64,000 nucleotides of DNA from FEN-1219 sp035548835 (GTDB taxonomy: Bacteria > Pseudomonadota > Gammaproteobacteria > Steroidobacterales > Rariloculaceae), in NCBI GenBank assembly GCA_035548835.1, contig DASZSB010000168.1:1-64000 (forward strand), in the 5' to 3' direction. This document shows positions 8,564 to 16,706 of this stretch, piece after piece. A program made the position numbers and the translations under genes. Under the pieces are notes generated by a model. The model saw only the letters and a program-made list of their open reading frames with translations, was not told where the DNA came from and did not search any database. Position 1 is the first letter of the stretch; each line of letters opens with the position of its first letter.

Positions 8564-9867
8564 AGTATCTGACCGGTAAAAGTGTTTCCCGCCGCCAGGT
8601 GCTGCGCGGCGCGGGGATTGCGCTGTCGCTGCCGTTGCTCGATGCGATGCTGCCGGCGGCGCGGGCCGTGGCCGGCAACGTCGTCGCTCCCAAGCGCTTC
8701 GGCGCGGTGTTCGTGCCGCACGGCGAGCGCCCGGGGTTCTGGACGCCCGACAAGGTCGGGACGAACTTCCAGCCGTCCACCATCCTCCAGCCGCTCGCGC
8801 CGTACGTGAATCACCTGACGGTCGTGTCGCAGCTGTGCAATCCGGTGGCCGGTCACGGCGTCAGCGTCGCCTCCTGGCTCTCGGGCAGCATCCCGAAGCG
8901 CACGGTGGCCGAGGACGTGCATGCCGGCAAGACCATCGATCAGGTCATCGCCGACAAGATCGGCGGCGACACCGTGTTCAAGTCGCTCGAGGTGGCGACC
9001 GAGGACTTCTCCGGCTACATCGGCGGGTGCGATCCGGCTTACGCGTGCGCGTACATGAACACGCTCGCCTGGAGCTCGCCGACGCAGCCGCTGCCCATGG
9101 AGATCAATCCGCGCAACCTGTTCGAGCGCATGTTCGGCCGGCCGGGCACCGCGGCGCAGCGGCGCGAGCGCCTTGCGACCGGACGCAGCATTCTCGACTC
9201 GGTCAAGGACGACCTCGCCCGGCTCGAACGCGACGTGGGCCCCCAGGACCGCTCGCGCCTCGGCGATTACCTCGAGCACGTCCGCGAGACCGAGGAGCGC
9301 ATCGTGCGCGCCGAGAAGCAGGCGGCGGGCGACCTCGAGATCCCGGACGCGCCGGTCGGCATTCCGAGCTCGTTCGCGGCGCACGTCGACCTGCAGTTCG
9401 AGCTGATCTCCCTGGCCCTGCGCACGGATCTGACGCGCGTGTTCACGTTCATGATGAGCCGCGACGTCACGCAGCGGACGTACCCCGAGATCGGCATCAC
9501 CGAGCCGCATCACGCGATGTCGCACCACGGCGGCAACGAGGAAATGAAGAGGAACCTCGTGAAGCTCAACGTGTATCACATGACGCTGTTCGAAAAGTTC
9601 GTGGCGCGCCTGAACAAGACGCCGGATGGCGTCGGCAGCATGCTCGACAACACGATGGTGCTGTGGGGCAGCGGCATGAGCGAGAGCAACAACCATGAGC
9701 GCAAGGACCTGCCGACGCTGCTCGTCGGCGGCTTCGGCGGTCGCGGCAGCCTGCACGTGGCGACCAAGCCGGAGACACCGGTTGCGAACTTCATGCTGAC
9801 GCTCGGTCAGCATTTCGGCGTCGAGATGGACACGTTCGGCATCAGCACCGGCACCGTGTCGATCTGA
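8560..9867 (+). CDS. Tat-exported DUF1552 protein (cassette copy 2)
   Basis: 435 residues; ATG overlaps the upstream stop by four bases. Twin-arginine signal VSRRQVLRG (Arg11-Arg12) with hydrophobic core GIALSLPLLDAMLPAARA. Family blocks match copy 1: KRFGAVFVPHGERPGFW, YMNTLAWSSPTQPLPMEINP, FERMFGRPGTAAQRRERL, HHAMSHHGGNEEM and VLWGSGMSESNNH near the end. The His cluster before the C-terminal third is kept, which supports a conserved functional site, possibly metal-binding. The gene is second in the cassette; the ankyrin gene starts 44 bases downstream. No enzymatic function is known for the family. Confidence 0.92.
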   Translation: MKYLTGKSVSRRQVLRGAGIALSLPLLDAMLPAARAVAGNVVAPKRFGAVFVPHGERPGFWTPDKVGTNFQPSTILQPLAPYVNHLTVVSQLCNPVAGHGVSVASWLSGSIPKRTVAEDVHAGKTIDQVIADKIGGDTVFKSLEVATEDFSGYIGGCDPAYACAYMNTLAWSSPTQPLPMEINPRNLFERMFGRPGTAAQRRERLATGRSILDSVKDDLARLERDVGPQDRSRLGDYLEHVRETEERIVRAEKQAAGDLEIPDAPVGIPSSFAAHVDLQFELISLALRTDLTRVFTFMMSRDVTQRTYPEIGITEPHHAMSHHGGNEEMKRNLVKLNVYHMTLFEKFVARLNKTPDGVGSMLDNTMVLWGSGMSESNNHERKDLPTLLVGGFGGRGSLHVATKPETPVANFMLTLGQHFGVEMDTFGISTGTVSI

Positions 9868-9911
9868 GCGCATATAGGGAAACGGGTTCGGCAGTGGTGG
9901 GTGATTCGTAC

Positions 9912-11474
9912 ATGTCCTGGTTCGGCCGCGGTCGCGGTGTCAATGCCGGTCGCACCCTGCTGGCGTGCGCCATTTGCGCGGCGCTCAGCGCTGTCACGGA
10001 TGCGCACGCGAGCTCGCTCGTCGACGCGGCCAGGCAGGGCGATCTCACGGGGGTGCGCAAGCTGATCCAGGCCTCGGCCGGGGAGGTCAACACGCCGAGC
10101 CGCGACAGCATGACGCCGCTGCTGTGGGCGGCTCAGGCCGGCAACGTCGACATGGCGCGCACCCTGTTGCAGGCGGGCGCGGATGCGAATCTGGCCAACC
10201 GCTACGGCATCACGCCGCTGTGGCTGGCGGCGACCAACTGCAACCCGGCGCTCGTCGCCTTGCTGCTCGAGAAGGGCGCCAGCGCCACGGCCGCCCTGCC
10301 GCACGGGGAGACGCCGCTGATGGCGGCCGCGCGCGCGGGCGACGGGGAGTCCATCCGGCGGCTGCTGAAGGCCGGCGCGGACGCCAATGCGCGCGAGAAG
10401 ACGCAAGGCGAGACAGCGCTCATGTGGGCCGCGGCAGAAGATCATCCGGATGCCATCCGGGCCCTCGTGAAGGGCGGCGCGGATCCGAACCTCGCGTCGA
10501 ACCCGCTCGACCTGGCACCGATGGAGTGGCTGCAGATCGGGATGGTCTCGACGGTCCTGCCCGTCGGCGGCTGGGCACCGTTGCTGTTCGCCGCCCGCCA
10601 GAACGCGCAGGCCGCGGCACTCACACTCATCGAAGTGGGCGCGGACCCGAACATTCGCGATCCGGACGGCCTGAACGCACTCAACGTGGCGGTCATGAAT
10701 GGCCACTACGACCTCGCGGCGGCATTGCTCGACGCGGGCGCGGATCCCAACGTCGCGGACCGCACCGGAATGGCGGTGCTGTACGGCACGATCGAGATGG
10801 CGAATCTCGGCTTCGACGTCGGCCGGCCACGCGTTCCGCGGCAAGACGAGCTGACCGCCGCGGACTTCATGCGGCGGGCGCTGGCGCATGGTGCGGATCC
10901 CAATGCGCGGCTCAAGGAACCCATTCTGGCCCGCTATCACGGGTTCCCCGATCGCAGCCTTGGCGCGGGTGCGACGCCGCTGATGCGTGCCGTGAAGGGT
11001 CGCGACGTGGCGGCCATCAAGCTGCTACTCGAATCCGGCGCGTCGGCGAAGGCGGTTCAGGACGACGGCGCGGGCGTGCTTCACGTGCTCGCAACCGCGC
11101 GGCCGGCTGCCAAGCCGGACGACATCGCAGCCCAGCGCGACCTCGTGGCGCAGTTGATCGCGGCCGGTGCCGACCCCGCCGCTGTCATGAAGGACGGGCA
11201 GACGCCTGTCCATCGCGCTGCACGCGCGGGAAACGCGGAACTGATCAAGGTGCTCATCGAGCACGGCACGCCGATCAACGCGGGCGACAAGGACGGCCGC
11301 ACGGCCTACGACTTCGTCACGCAGCCCGGCCGCGGCAACAACCCGGCCATCGGGGAGCTGCTCGCGAGCCTTGGCGGCAAGGCGGGCAACGTCAAGCCGG
11401 GCACCAGCCCGGGCGAGGACGCGGGCCTCGCCCCCGCGCTGAACTTCAACACCAAGTCCGCGAAGAAGCGTTGA
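9912..11474 (+). CDS. Exported ankyrin-repeat protein (cassette copy 2)
   Basis: 520 residues from the ATG at 9912; a GTG at 9894 would add six residues before the signal and cannot be excluded. Signal peptide: GRTLLACAICAALSAVTDAHA. Around ten ankyrin repeats follow (DSMTPLLWAAQAGNVDMAR, YGITPLWLAATNCN, GETPLMAAARAGDGESIRR, GQTPVHRAARAGNAELIKV), interrupted by longer non-canonical loops in the middle, as in copies 1 and 3. The C-terminal tail after residue ~485 is Gly/Pro-rich and likely disordered. The third position in the cassette is kept. A protein-binding role outside the cytoplasm is inferred; the ligand is unknown. Confidence 0.9.
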   Translation: MSWFGRGRGVNAGRTLLACAICAALSAVTDAHASSLVDAARQGDLTGVRKLIQASAGEVNTPSRDSMTPLLWAAQAGNVDMARTLLQAGADANLANRYGITPLWLAATNCNPALVALLLEKGASATAALPHGETPLMAAARAGDGESIRRLLKAGADANAREKTQGETALMWAAAEDHPDAIRALVKGGADPNLASNPLDLAPMEWLQIGMVSTVLPVGGWAPLLFAARQNAQAAALTLIEVGADPNIRDPDGLNALNVAVMNGHYDLAAALLDAGADPNVADRTGMAVLYGTIEMANLGFDVGRPRVPRQDELTAADFMRRALAHGADPNARLKEPILARYHGFPDRSLGAGATPLMRAVKGRDVAAIKLLLESGASAKAVQDDGAGVLHVLATARPAAKPDDIAAQRDLVAQLIAAGADPAAVMKDGQTPVHRAARAGNAELIKVLIEHGTPINAGDKDGRTAYDFVTQPGRGNNPAIGELLASLGGKAGNVKPGTSPGEDAGLAPALNFNTKSAKKR

Positions 11475-11476
11475 CG

Positions 11477-11510
11477 GTTCGCCCGCGCGCCGCAGTGCGC
11501 GCGGGCGAAC
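11477..11510. other. Perfect 14-bp hairpin between convergent genes, no T-tract
   Basis: Arms GTTCGCCCGCGCGC (11477-11490) and its exact complement (11497-11510) with loop CGCAGT, starting 2 bases after the ankyrin stop and ending 20 bases before the stop of the minus-strand VOC gene. Neither side has a T-run. It may separate the two convergent transcripts or protect 3' ends. Confidence 0.65.
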
Positions 11511-11529
11511 TCGCGATCGATCCCGAGCC

Positions 11530-12591
11530 TCAGTGCTTTTCGGGCACGAGCCGCGGCGCGCAGCCGTCACACGGGGCGAACGGCGTCAGGAAGAAGTTGT
11601 TCGGGTCCGCGACGAGCGCGCCCATGAAGTTCGGAGGAATCGGCGCGGGAACGCCGCCTTTCGAGGCCACCTTCAGGCCTGCAGCGCGCATCTTCGCAAC
11701 CAGGGGCTCGACGCTGTCGGCCCGAACCTGCAGCCGCGCGGCGCCGCGGTCCTGGATCCGCATCTTCAGTGGCTTGCGATCGACGCCGCGGTACTCGACG
11801 AACTCGATCGCGAGCTTCGAGCCAGGTGCGCGCACCACGCTGCGCGCGAATTGGGCTTTTGCGAGCCCCGTGAGCGCGCGCAGCTGCGGGTCACCACCGA
11901 GCGTCTTCTCTTCCTCGACGCTGAAACCGAGCGTGTCCCGATAGACCTTCAGCGTGCGGGCCATGTCCTGCACGGCGATGGAGATGCGCATGCCCGTGAT
12001 CGGCGATGCGCCGGCCTGGCCGTCGGTCGCCGCGCTTTCTCGCAGCTCGATCGGCCGCCCGTCGATGTCGCGGATCAGGACGGCTTTGGTGCCGTCCGCC
12101 AGCTTCACGATCGCGCCGTGCGGCGTGATGGTTTCCGCACCGGCCTTCCTGGCCTGCGCGAGCACCGCGTCGACGTCCCTGACCGTGAACACCAGGGTCA
12201 GCGCGCCCGGGTCCTGAATCCGCAACGGGAGGGTGCGGTGCTCGACGTTCTGGATCTCCATGATCTCGTAGCGCACGTCGGTGCCGGGAGCCGTAGCGTG
12301 CTGATGGCGCTCCTTCGCGCCGGCGATGTCGAACATCGCGAAGAGCCCAGAGTTCGAGGGGTTGTAGGGGCGCGCGCCGGACTCGGGCAGCGCCGGGACC
12401 TCCATGCCGAACGCGTCGTGGTAGAAGGCGAGCGAGCGATCCATGTTCTCGACGAAGCCCGTGACGATGCCGGTGCCGAGGACGGCCCCCCTTTTTGCAT
12501 CCGTGGGCTGCGCCAGACACTCGGTGGCGAGACTGGCGAGCAGGGCGAGACTGGAAACCGTGGCGACGACGATACCGCGCGTACTCTGCAT
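11530..12591 (-). CDS. Exported tandem VOC (glyoxalase/dioxygenase-fold) protein
   Basis: 353 residues from the ATG at 12591, which has GGGGA about ten bases upstream; an ATG at 12600 sits too close to that SD. Signal peptide IVVATVSSLALLASLATECLAQ. Two vicinal-oxygen-chelate domains follow: one near residues 40-185 (GIVTGFVENMDRSLAFYHDAF, with VRDVDAVLAQARKAG) and one near 200-340 (MRISIAVQDMARTLKVYRDTL, with VRADSVEPLVAKMRAAG). VOC proteins usually bind a divalent metal in paired domains; the exact ligands are not assignable here. It is convergent with cassette copy 2. A second exported tandem-VOC protein is at 48184 with the same layout. Substrate unknown. Confidence 0.85.
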   Translation of the reverse strand: MQSTRGIVVATVSSLALLASLATECLAQPTDAKRGAVLGTGIVTGFVENMDRSLAFYHDAFGMEVPALPESGARPYNPSNSGLFAMFDIAGAKERHQHATAPGTDVRYEIMEIQNVEHRTLPLRIQDPGALTLVFTVRDVDAVLAQARKAGAETITPHGAIVKLADGTKAVLIRDIDGRPIELRESAATDGQAGASPITGMRISIAVQDMARTLKVYRDTLGFSVEEEKTLGGDPQLRALTGLAKAQFARSVVRAPGSKLAIEFVEYRGVDRKPLKMRIQDRGAARLQVRADSVEPLVAKMRAAGLKVASKGGVPAPIPPNFMGALVADPNNFFLTPFAPCDGCAPRLVPEKH

Positions 12592-12925
12592 GATGGTCAT
12601 TTCCCCGTGATGGCTCTCGTGCGATTCAAGCGAATCGCGTGAGCGGCGAGTGTAGTGCAGTCGCAGACGGGCGGCGTCGCAAGTTTTGTCGTGCCCTGCC
12701 GTTGGTGCAGACGCCGTGCGTGCGGCCTGTATGGCAAACGCCTCGAGCGCCCCGCCGGGCCGGCCGGCGGCCCGGCGGCCCCACCTGAAGTTTTCGGGAT
12801 ATGCGGGGGCGCCGGCGCCCGAAACTGTGGACAGTACTAGGGCACGTCTCGATAATCAGTGGTTATTCTTGGCGCTTTGAAGGCGCGGCCGTGCAGGCAG
12901 GGCCTCGTGGAGGCTCCAGCGTCGA
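12592..12925. other. Intergenic region upstream of cassette copy 3
   Basis: No convincing gene in these 334 bases. It holds a very GC-rich inverted repeat (GCCGGGCC 12754-12761 with GGCCCGGC 12769-12776, loop GGCCGGC) and, near its right end, the promoter described at 12828. Small open frames here lack a good ribosome binding site and family resemblance. Confidence 0.6.
12828..12856 (+). promoter_or_regulatory. Near-consensus sigma-70 promoter for cassette copy 3
   Basis: TGGACA (12828-12833), a 17-base spacer, then GATAAT (12851-12856): five of six matches at both boxes. Predicted start of transcription is near 12863, about 60 bases ahead of the first cassette gene. Confidence 0.65.
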
Positions 12926-15394
12926 GTGGGGAGTGGAGCCATCGCAGTCAAACGTGGCATTCGGATAGCGTTCTTCGCGCTGCCGGCGGTCGTCGTCGCC
13001 GGTGCCGTGGGCGTCGCGCTCAAGCTGCGCTCCGGGCACGGCATCGAGCACGACCAGGCCGAGTGGGGCGTCATCAGGCACTACTGCTTCGACTGCCACG
13101 ACAGCGCCGAGCAGGCCGGTGGCCGCGCGTTCGACAAGCTGTCGCCCGAGCGCATCGCCGACAACGCGGAGACATGGGAAGCGGCCATCCGCAAGCTGAG
13201 CAGCGGCCTGATGCCGCCCGCGGGTCAACCTCGTCCCGACGCCAGGACGACGACCGAGCTGGTCGCCTGGCTCGAGAACAAGATCGATACGGCGGCGGCG
13301 CAGAAGGCTGAGGTGGGCCGGGTGCCGCTGCACCGGCTTAATCGTCGTGAGTACGCGCACGCGATTCGCGACCTGCTGGCCCTCGACATCGATGCCGCCG
13401 CACTGCTTCCCGACGACAACGTCAAGGGACGTTTCGACAACGACGCCGATGCTCTGCAGGTATCGCCCGCGTTCGTCACGCAGTACATCGACGCGGCGCG
13501 GGCCATCGCACAGGAGGCGGTCGGCGACCTGAAGGCGCCCCCGGTCACGACCACCTACGGCGATCCGGCCAACATGGTCATCTCGCTGCCCCCGCAGGGG
13601 GCCCCGGGCACCGGTCGCCAGCAGCATCACCTCGAGGGAATGCCATTCGGAACGCGCGGCGGCTTCGTCGTCGAGCACGACTTCCCCGCCGACGGGGAGT
13701 ACGAGCTCACGATCGGCGACATGGCGCTGGCACGCGAGGTGCCGCGCATGGAGTTCGAGAACACCGTCATCGTGCTGCTCGATGGGCAGGAGTTCTACCG
13801 CACGAACATTGGCGGGGAGGCCGACCACAAGGCCATCGACCAGACGCTCGATCCGGCCGTGGAGGAGATCAACGGCCGGCTGCGCAGGATCAAGTTCATG
13901 GCCACGGCCGGGCAGCACAAGCTGGCCGTCACGTTCCTGCATCGCAGCTTCGCGGAGAGCGACGAGCGCGTGCGCACCGTCGCGCTCGAAGGCGGGCAGG
14001 AGCGCATCCAGGCCGCACACGCGCTGCAGATCCGCGGTCCGCTGGTGGTCACGGGAATCGGCGAATCCGCGAGTCGCAAGAAGATCTTCGTCTGCCGCCC
14101 TGCCGAGGTTCCGGAGCTGCGCTGCGCGACCGAGATCGTCACGAATCTGGCCGAGCGGGCGTTCCGCCGGCCGGTCACGAGCACGGACCTCGAGCCGCTG
14201 ATGGCGTTCTACGATGCCGGCTACCGCGAGGGCGGCTTCGAGCAGGGCATTCGCGACGCGCTGAGCGCCGTGCTCGCGAGCCCGCACTTCATCTACCGCG
14301 TCGAGTCCGGGCAGGGCAACGGGGCCGTCGCGATCAGCGATCTCGAGCTCGCTTCGCGGCTGTCGTTTTTCCTGTGGAGCAGCGTGCCGGATGCCGAGCT
14401 GCTGAGGCTGGCGCAGGAGTCGCGCCTCAGCAAACCGAGCGTGCTGGCCGCGCAGGTCAAGCGGATGCTCGCGGACGAGCGTGCGAAATCCCTGGCCCGG
14501 GACTTTGCGTTCCAGTGGCTCGGCGTCGCGAAGCTCGACACGATCGTTCCGGATCGGGCCCAGTTCCCGCAGGCCAGCGGCCTGCTCGATCCGCGCGATC
14601 TGTACAAACAGGAGCTCGCGCTCTTCATCGACAGCGTGCTGCGCAGCGATCAGAGCGTGATGGCGCTCCTGACCGCGGACTACACGTTCCTGAACGAGCG
14701 GTTGGCCATGCTGTATGGCATCGAGGACGTCAAGGGCGCGCGGTTCCGCCGCGTGACGCTGGCCGACGAATCCCGCTACGGACTGCTCGGCAAGGGGGCC
14801 GTGCAGATGATGACGGCGTACCCGAACCGTACGTCGCCGGTGCTGCGCGGTGCCTGGATCCTCGAGACGATCCTCGGCGCAAAGCGGCCGGTGCCGCCGG
14901 CCCAGGTGCCGACGCTGCAGGACAACAAACGTGGCGAGGCGCCGAAGACGCTGCGCGCTCGACTCGAGCAGCATCGCGCCAATCCCACCTGCTTCGCGTG
15001 TCACGGGGTCATGGACCCGCTGGGCTTCGCGCTCGAGAGCTTCAGCGCCGTTGGGCAGTACCGCGCCGACGATCCCGACACGCATACGCCGATCGATGCG
15101 AGCGGCGTGTTGCCGGACGGTACGCACGTGCAGGGCGCCGTCGATCTGCGCCGCGCGCTTGCGAGCCACCCGGAACAGTTCGTCCGTGCGTTCACGGAGA
15201 ACCTGATGACGTTCGCACTGGGCCGCCCCGCCGATTATCGCGACATGCCGACCGTCCGTGCGATCGTGCGCCAGGCCGCGAAGGACGATTACCGTTTCGA
15301 GTCCCTCGTGCTCGCGATCGTATCGAGCGATGCCTTCCGCAAGCGCGAGGTCTCGGGCGTGACCGAGGGGCTTACGCAGGCGTCTTTGAACTAG
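12926..15394 (+). CDS. Diheme c-type DUF1592-family protein (cassette copy 3), membrane-anchored
   Basis: 822 residues. GTG at 12926 with GGAGG 12 bases upstream; no better in-frame start keeps the anchor. The N-terminus VKRGIRIAFFALPAVVVAG is a signal-anchor. Heme motif CFDCH (54-58), then the MPPAG block, DUF1587 (LNRREYAHAIRDLLALDID), DUF1595/1592 (LASRLSFFLWSSVPDAELL, MLADERAKSLARDFAFQWL), second heme motif CFACH (689-693) with MDPLGFALESFSAVGQYR, and DUF1585 (ENLMTFALGRPADYRDMPTV). It is more divergent than copies 1 and 2 are from each other, mainly in the central beta-rich part (residues ~200-390), so the copies are probably old. It opens a plus-strand operon with DUF1552 and an ankyrin gene. 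Confidence 0.92.
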   Translation: MGSGAIAVKRGIRIAFFALPAVVVAGAVGVALKLRSGHGIEHDQAEWGVIRHYCFDCHDSAEQAGGRAFDKLSPERIADNAETWEAAIRKLSSGLMPPAGQPRPDARTTTELVAWLENKIDTAAAQKAEVGRVPLHRLNRREYAHAIRDLLALDIDAAALLPDDNVKGRFDNDADALQVSPAFVTQYIDAARAIAQEAVGDLKAPPVTTTYGDPANMVISLPPQGAPGTGRQQHHLEGMPFGTRGGFVVEHDFPADGEYELTIGDMALAREVPRMEFENTVIVLLDGQEFYRTNIGGEADHKAIDQTLDPAVEEINGRLRRIKFMATAGQHKLAVTFLHRSFAESDERVRTVALEGGQERIQAAHALQIRGPLVVTGIGESASRKKIFVCRPAEVPELRCATEIVTNLAERAFRRPVTSTDLEPLMAFYDAGYREGGFEQGIRDALSAVLASPHFIYRVESGQGNGAVAISDLELASRLSFFLWSSVPDAELLRLAQESRLSKPSVLAAQVKRMLADERAKSLARDFAFQWLGVAKLDTIVPDRAQFPQASGLLDPRDLYKQELALFIDSVLRSDQSVMALLTADYTFLNERLAMLYGIEDVKGARFRRVTLADESRYGLLGKGAVQMMTAYPNRTSPVLRGAWILETILGAKRPVPPAQVPTLQDNKRGEAPKTLRARLEQHRANPTCFACHGVMDPLGFALESFSAVGQYRADDPDTHTPIDASGVLPDGTHVQGAVDLRRALASHPEQFVRAFTENLMTFALGRPADYRDMPTVRAIVRQAAKDDYRFESLVLAIVSSDAFRKREVSGVTEGLTQASLN

Positions 15395-15420
15395 GCTGAC
15401 ACCAAAGAGGAAGCGCAGTC

Positions 15421-16704
15421 ATGTTCCTGACACGCAAACATCTCTCCCGGCGCACGGTGCTGAAGGGCGCCGGCGCGACGATCGCGCTGCCGTTGCTCGA
15501 TGCGATGATCCCCGCCGGCACGGCGTTGGCACAGACCGCGGCCGCGCCGAGCACCCGGGTAGGCTTCGTGTACTTTCCGTGCGGCGCGCTGCAGGACGAA
15601 TGGCAGCCTAAGAAGGTGGGCCGCAACTTCGACTTTCCGTACATCCTCCAGCCACTCGAGCCGTTCCGCGACTACGTGACCGTCGTCAGCGGGCTGCGCA
15701 ACAAGGCGGGTGAGGGCGGCGTGCCGCACGCGATCGTGCAGGAGACTTGGCTGAACGGCGTGCACCCGCGTCAGCGCAACGTGCAGACGGGCTTCGGCGT
15801 GACGGCGGATCAGGTGGCAGCGCGCCATCTGACGAAGGACGTGACGCTGCCGTCGATGGAGATCTGCGGCGAGGCGGGCGGCATGATCTCGTTCCGTACC
15901 CCGAATCAGCCGCTGCCAATGGAGGTCAACCCGCGCAAGGTGTTCCTCTCGATGTTCGGCCAGGGCGCGACGCAACAGGAGCGCCGGTCGATTCTCGGCA
16001 CGACGACGAGCCTGCTCGACTACGTGCGGGATGCCTCGGCGAGCCTGAACCGCCGGCTCGACGCCGCGGACCGGACGAAGGTCGGCAACTACCTCGATTC
16101 GGTCCGCGAGGTGGAGCAACGGGTTCAGAAGCTCATGGCGAGCAACGAGTCGCTGACGAGCCTTCCTGATGCGCCGATCGGTCCGCCCGACGATTTCGGC
16201 GAGCTGCTCGACGTTCAGTTCGAGATGTTCGCGTTGGCGTGGCAGACGGGTCGCACGAACGTCGTCACGATGAAGATGGCGGAAGAGGCGACGATGCGGA
16301 CCTATCCGAACCTCGGCGTCCACGAGGCGTTCCATCCGACGTCGCATTGGGGCGGCTATCCGGAGCGCATCGCGAACCTGCGCAAGATCCAGAACTACCA
16401 CACGTCGGTATTCGCGAAGTTCGTCAAGCGGCTCGCGGAAACGCCGGATGGCAACGGCTCGCTGCTCGACCACTCGATCATCCTGTTCGGCAGCAACATG
16501 GCGAACAGCGACGCACACAACAACGACCCGCTGCCGCAGGCGCTGATCGGCCGCGGCGGCGGCGTCAAGGGCGGGCAGCACCTGCACTACCCGCAGGACA
16601 CCCCGCACGCGAACCTGCTCGTGACCATTCTCGAGCGCGCCGGCGTGCCGCCGAAGGACTTCCAGAAGTTCGGCGACGCGACGGGCCCGCTGTCCGAGGT
16701 GTGA
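15421..16704 (+). CDS. Tat-exported DUF1552 protein (cassette copy 3)
   Basis: 427 residues. AGAGGAAG precedes the ATG. Twin-arginine signal HLSRRTVLKG (Arg10-Arg11), hydrophobic core ATIALPLLDAMIPAGTALA. Family blocks: RVGFVYFPCGALQDEWQP, NQPLPMEVNPRKVFLSMFG, TYPNLGVHEAFHPTSHWGG and IILFGSNMANSDAHNNDPL. It lacks the YMNT segment between the two central blocks seen in copies 1 and 2 and has a shorter middle; the His cluster reads HPTSHWGG instead of HHxxSHHGG, so one His is lost. It starts 26 bases after the DUF1592 gene, and the ankyrin gene begins two bases past its stop. Confidence 0.92.
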   Translation: MFLTRKHLSRRTVLKGAGATIALPLLDAMIPAGTALAQTAAAPSTRVGFVYFPCGALQDEWQPKKVGRNFDFPYILQPLEPFRDYVTVVSGLRNKAGEGGVPHAIVQETWLNGVHPRQRNVQTGFGVTADQVAARHLTKDVTLPSMEICGEAGGMISFRTPNQPLPMEVNPRKVFLSMFGQGATQQERRSILGTTTSLLDYVRDASASLNRRLDAADRTKVGNYLDSVREVEQRVQKLMASNESLTSLPDAPIGPPDDFGELLDVQFEMFALAWQTGRTNVVTMKMAEEATMRTYPNLGVHEAFHPTSHWGGYPERIANLRKIQNYHTSVFAKFVKRLAETPDGNGSLLDHSIILFGSNMANSDAHNNDPLPQALIGRGGGVKGGQHLHYPQDTPHANLLVTILERAGVPPKDFQKFGDATGPLSEV

Positions 16705-16706
16705 GC

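Noticed and set aside
12592..12925. Small plus-strand genes between the VOC gene and cassette copy 3 (for example 12655-12840)
   Set aside because: No ribosome binding site, no recognisable product, and the region holds a clear promoter and GC repeats.
3485..15394. Recent tandem duplication or mobile element spreading the cassette
   Set aside because: No terminal repeats, transposase or integrase were seen, and the copies are clearly diverged, especially copy 3, so recent transposition is not supported.
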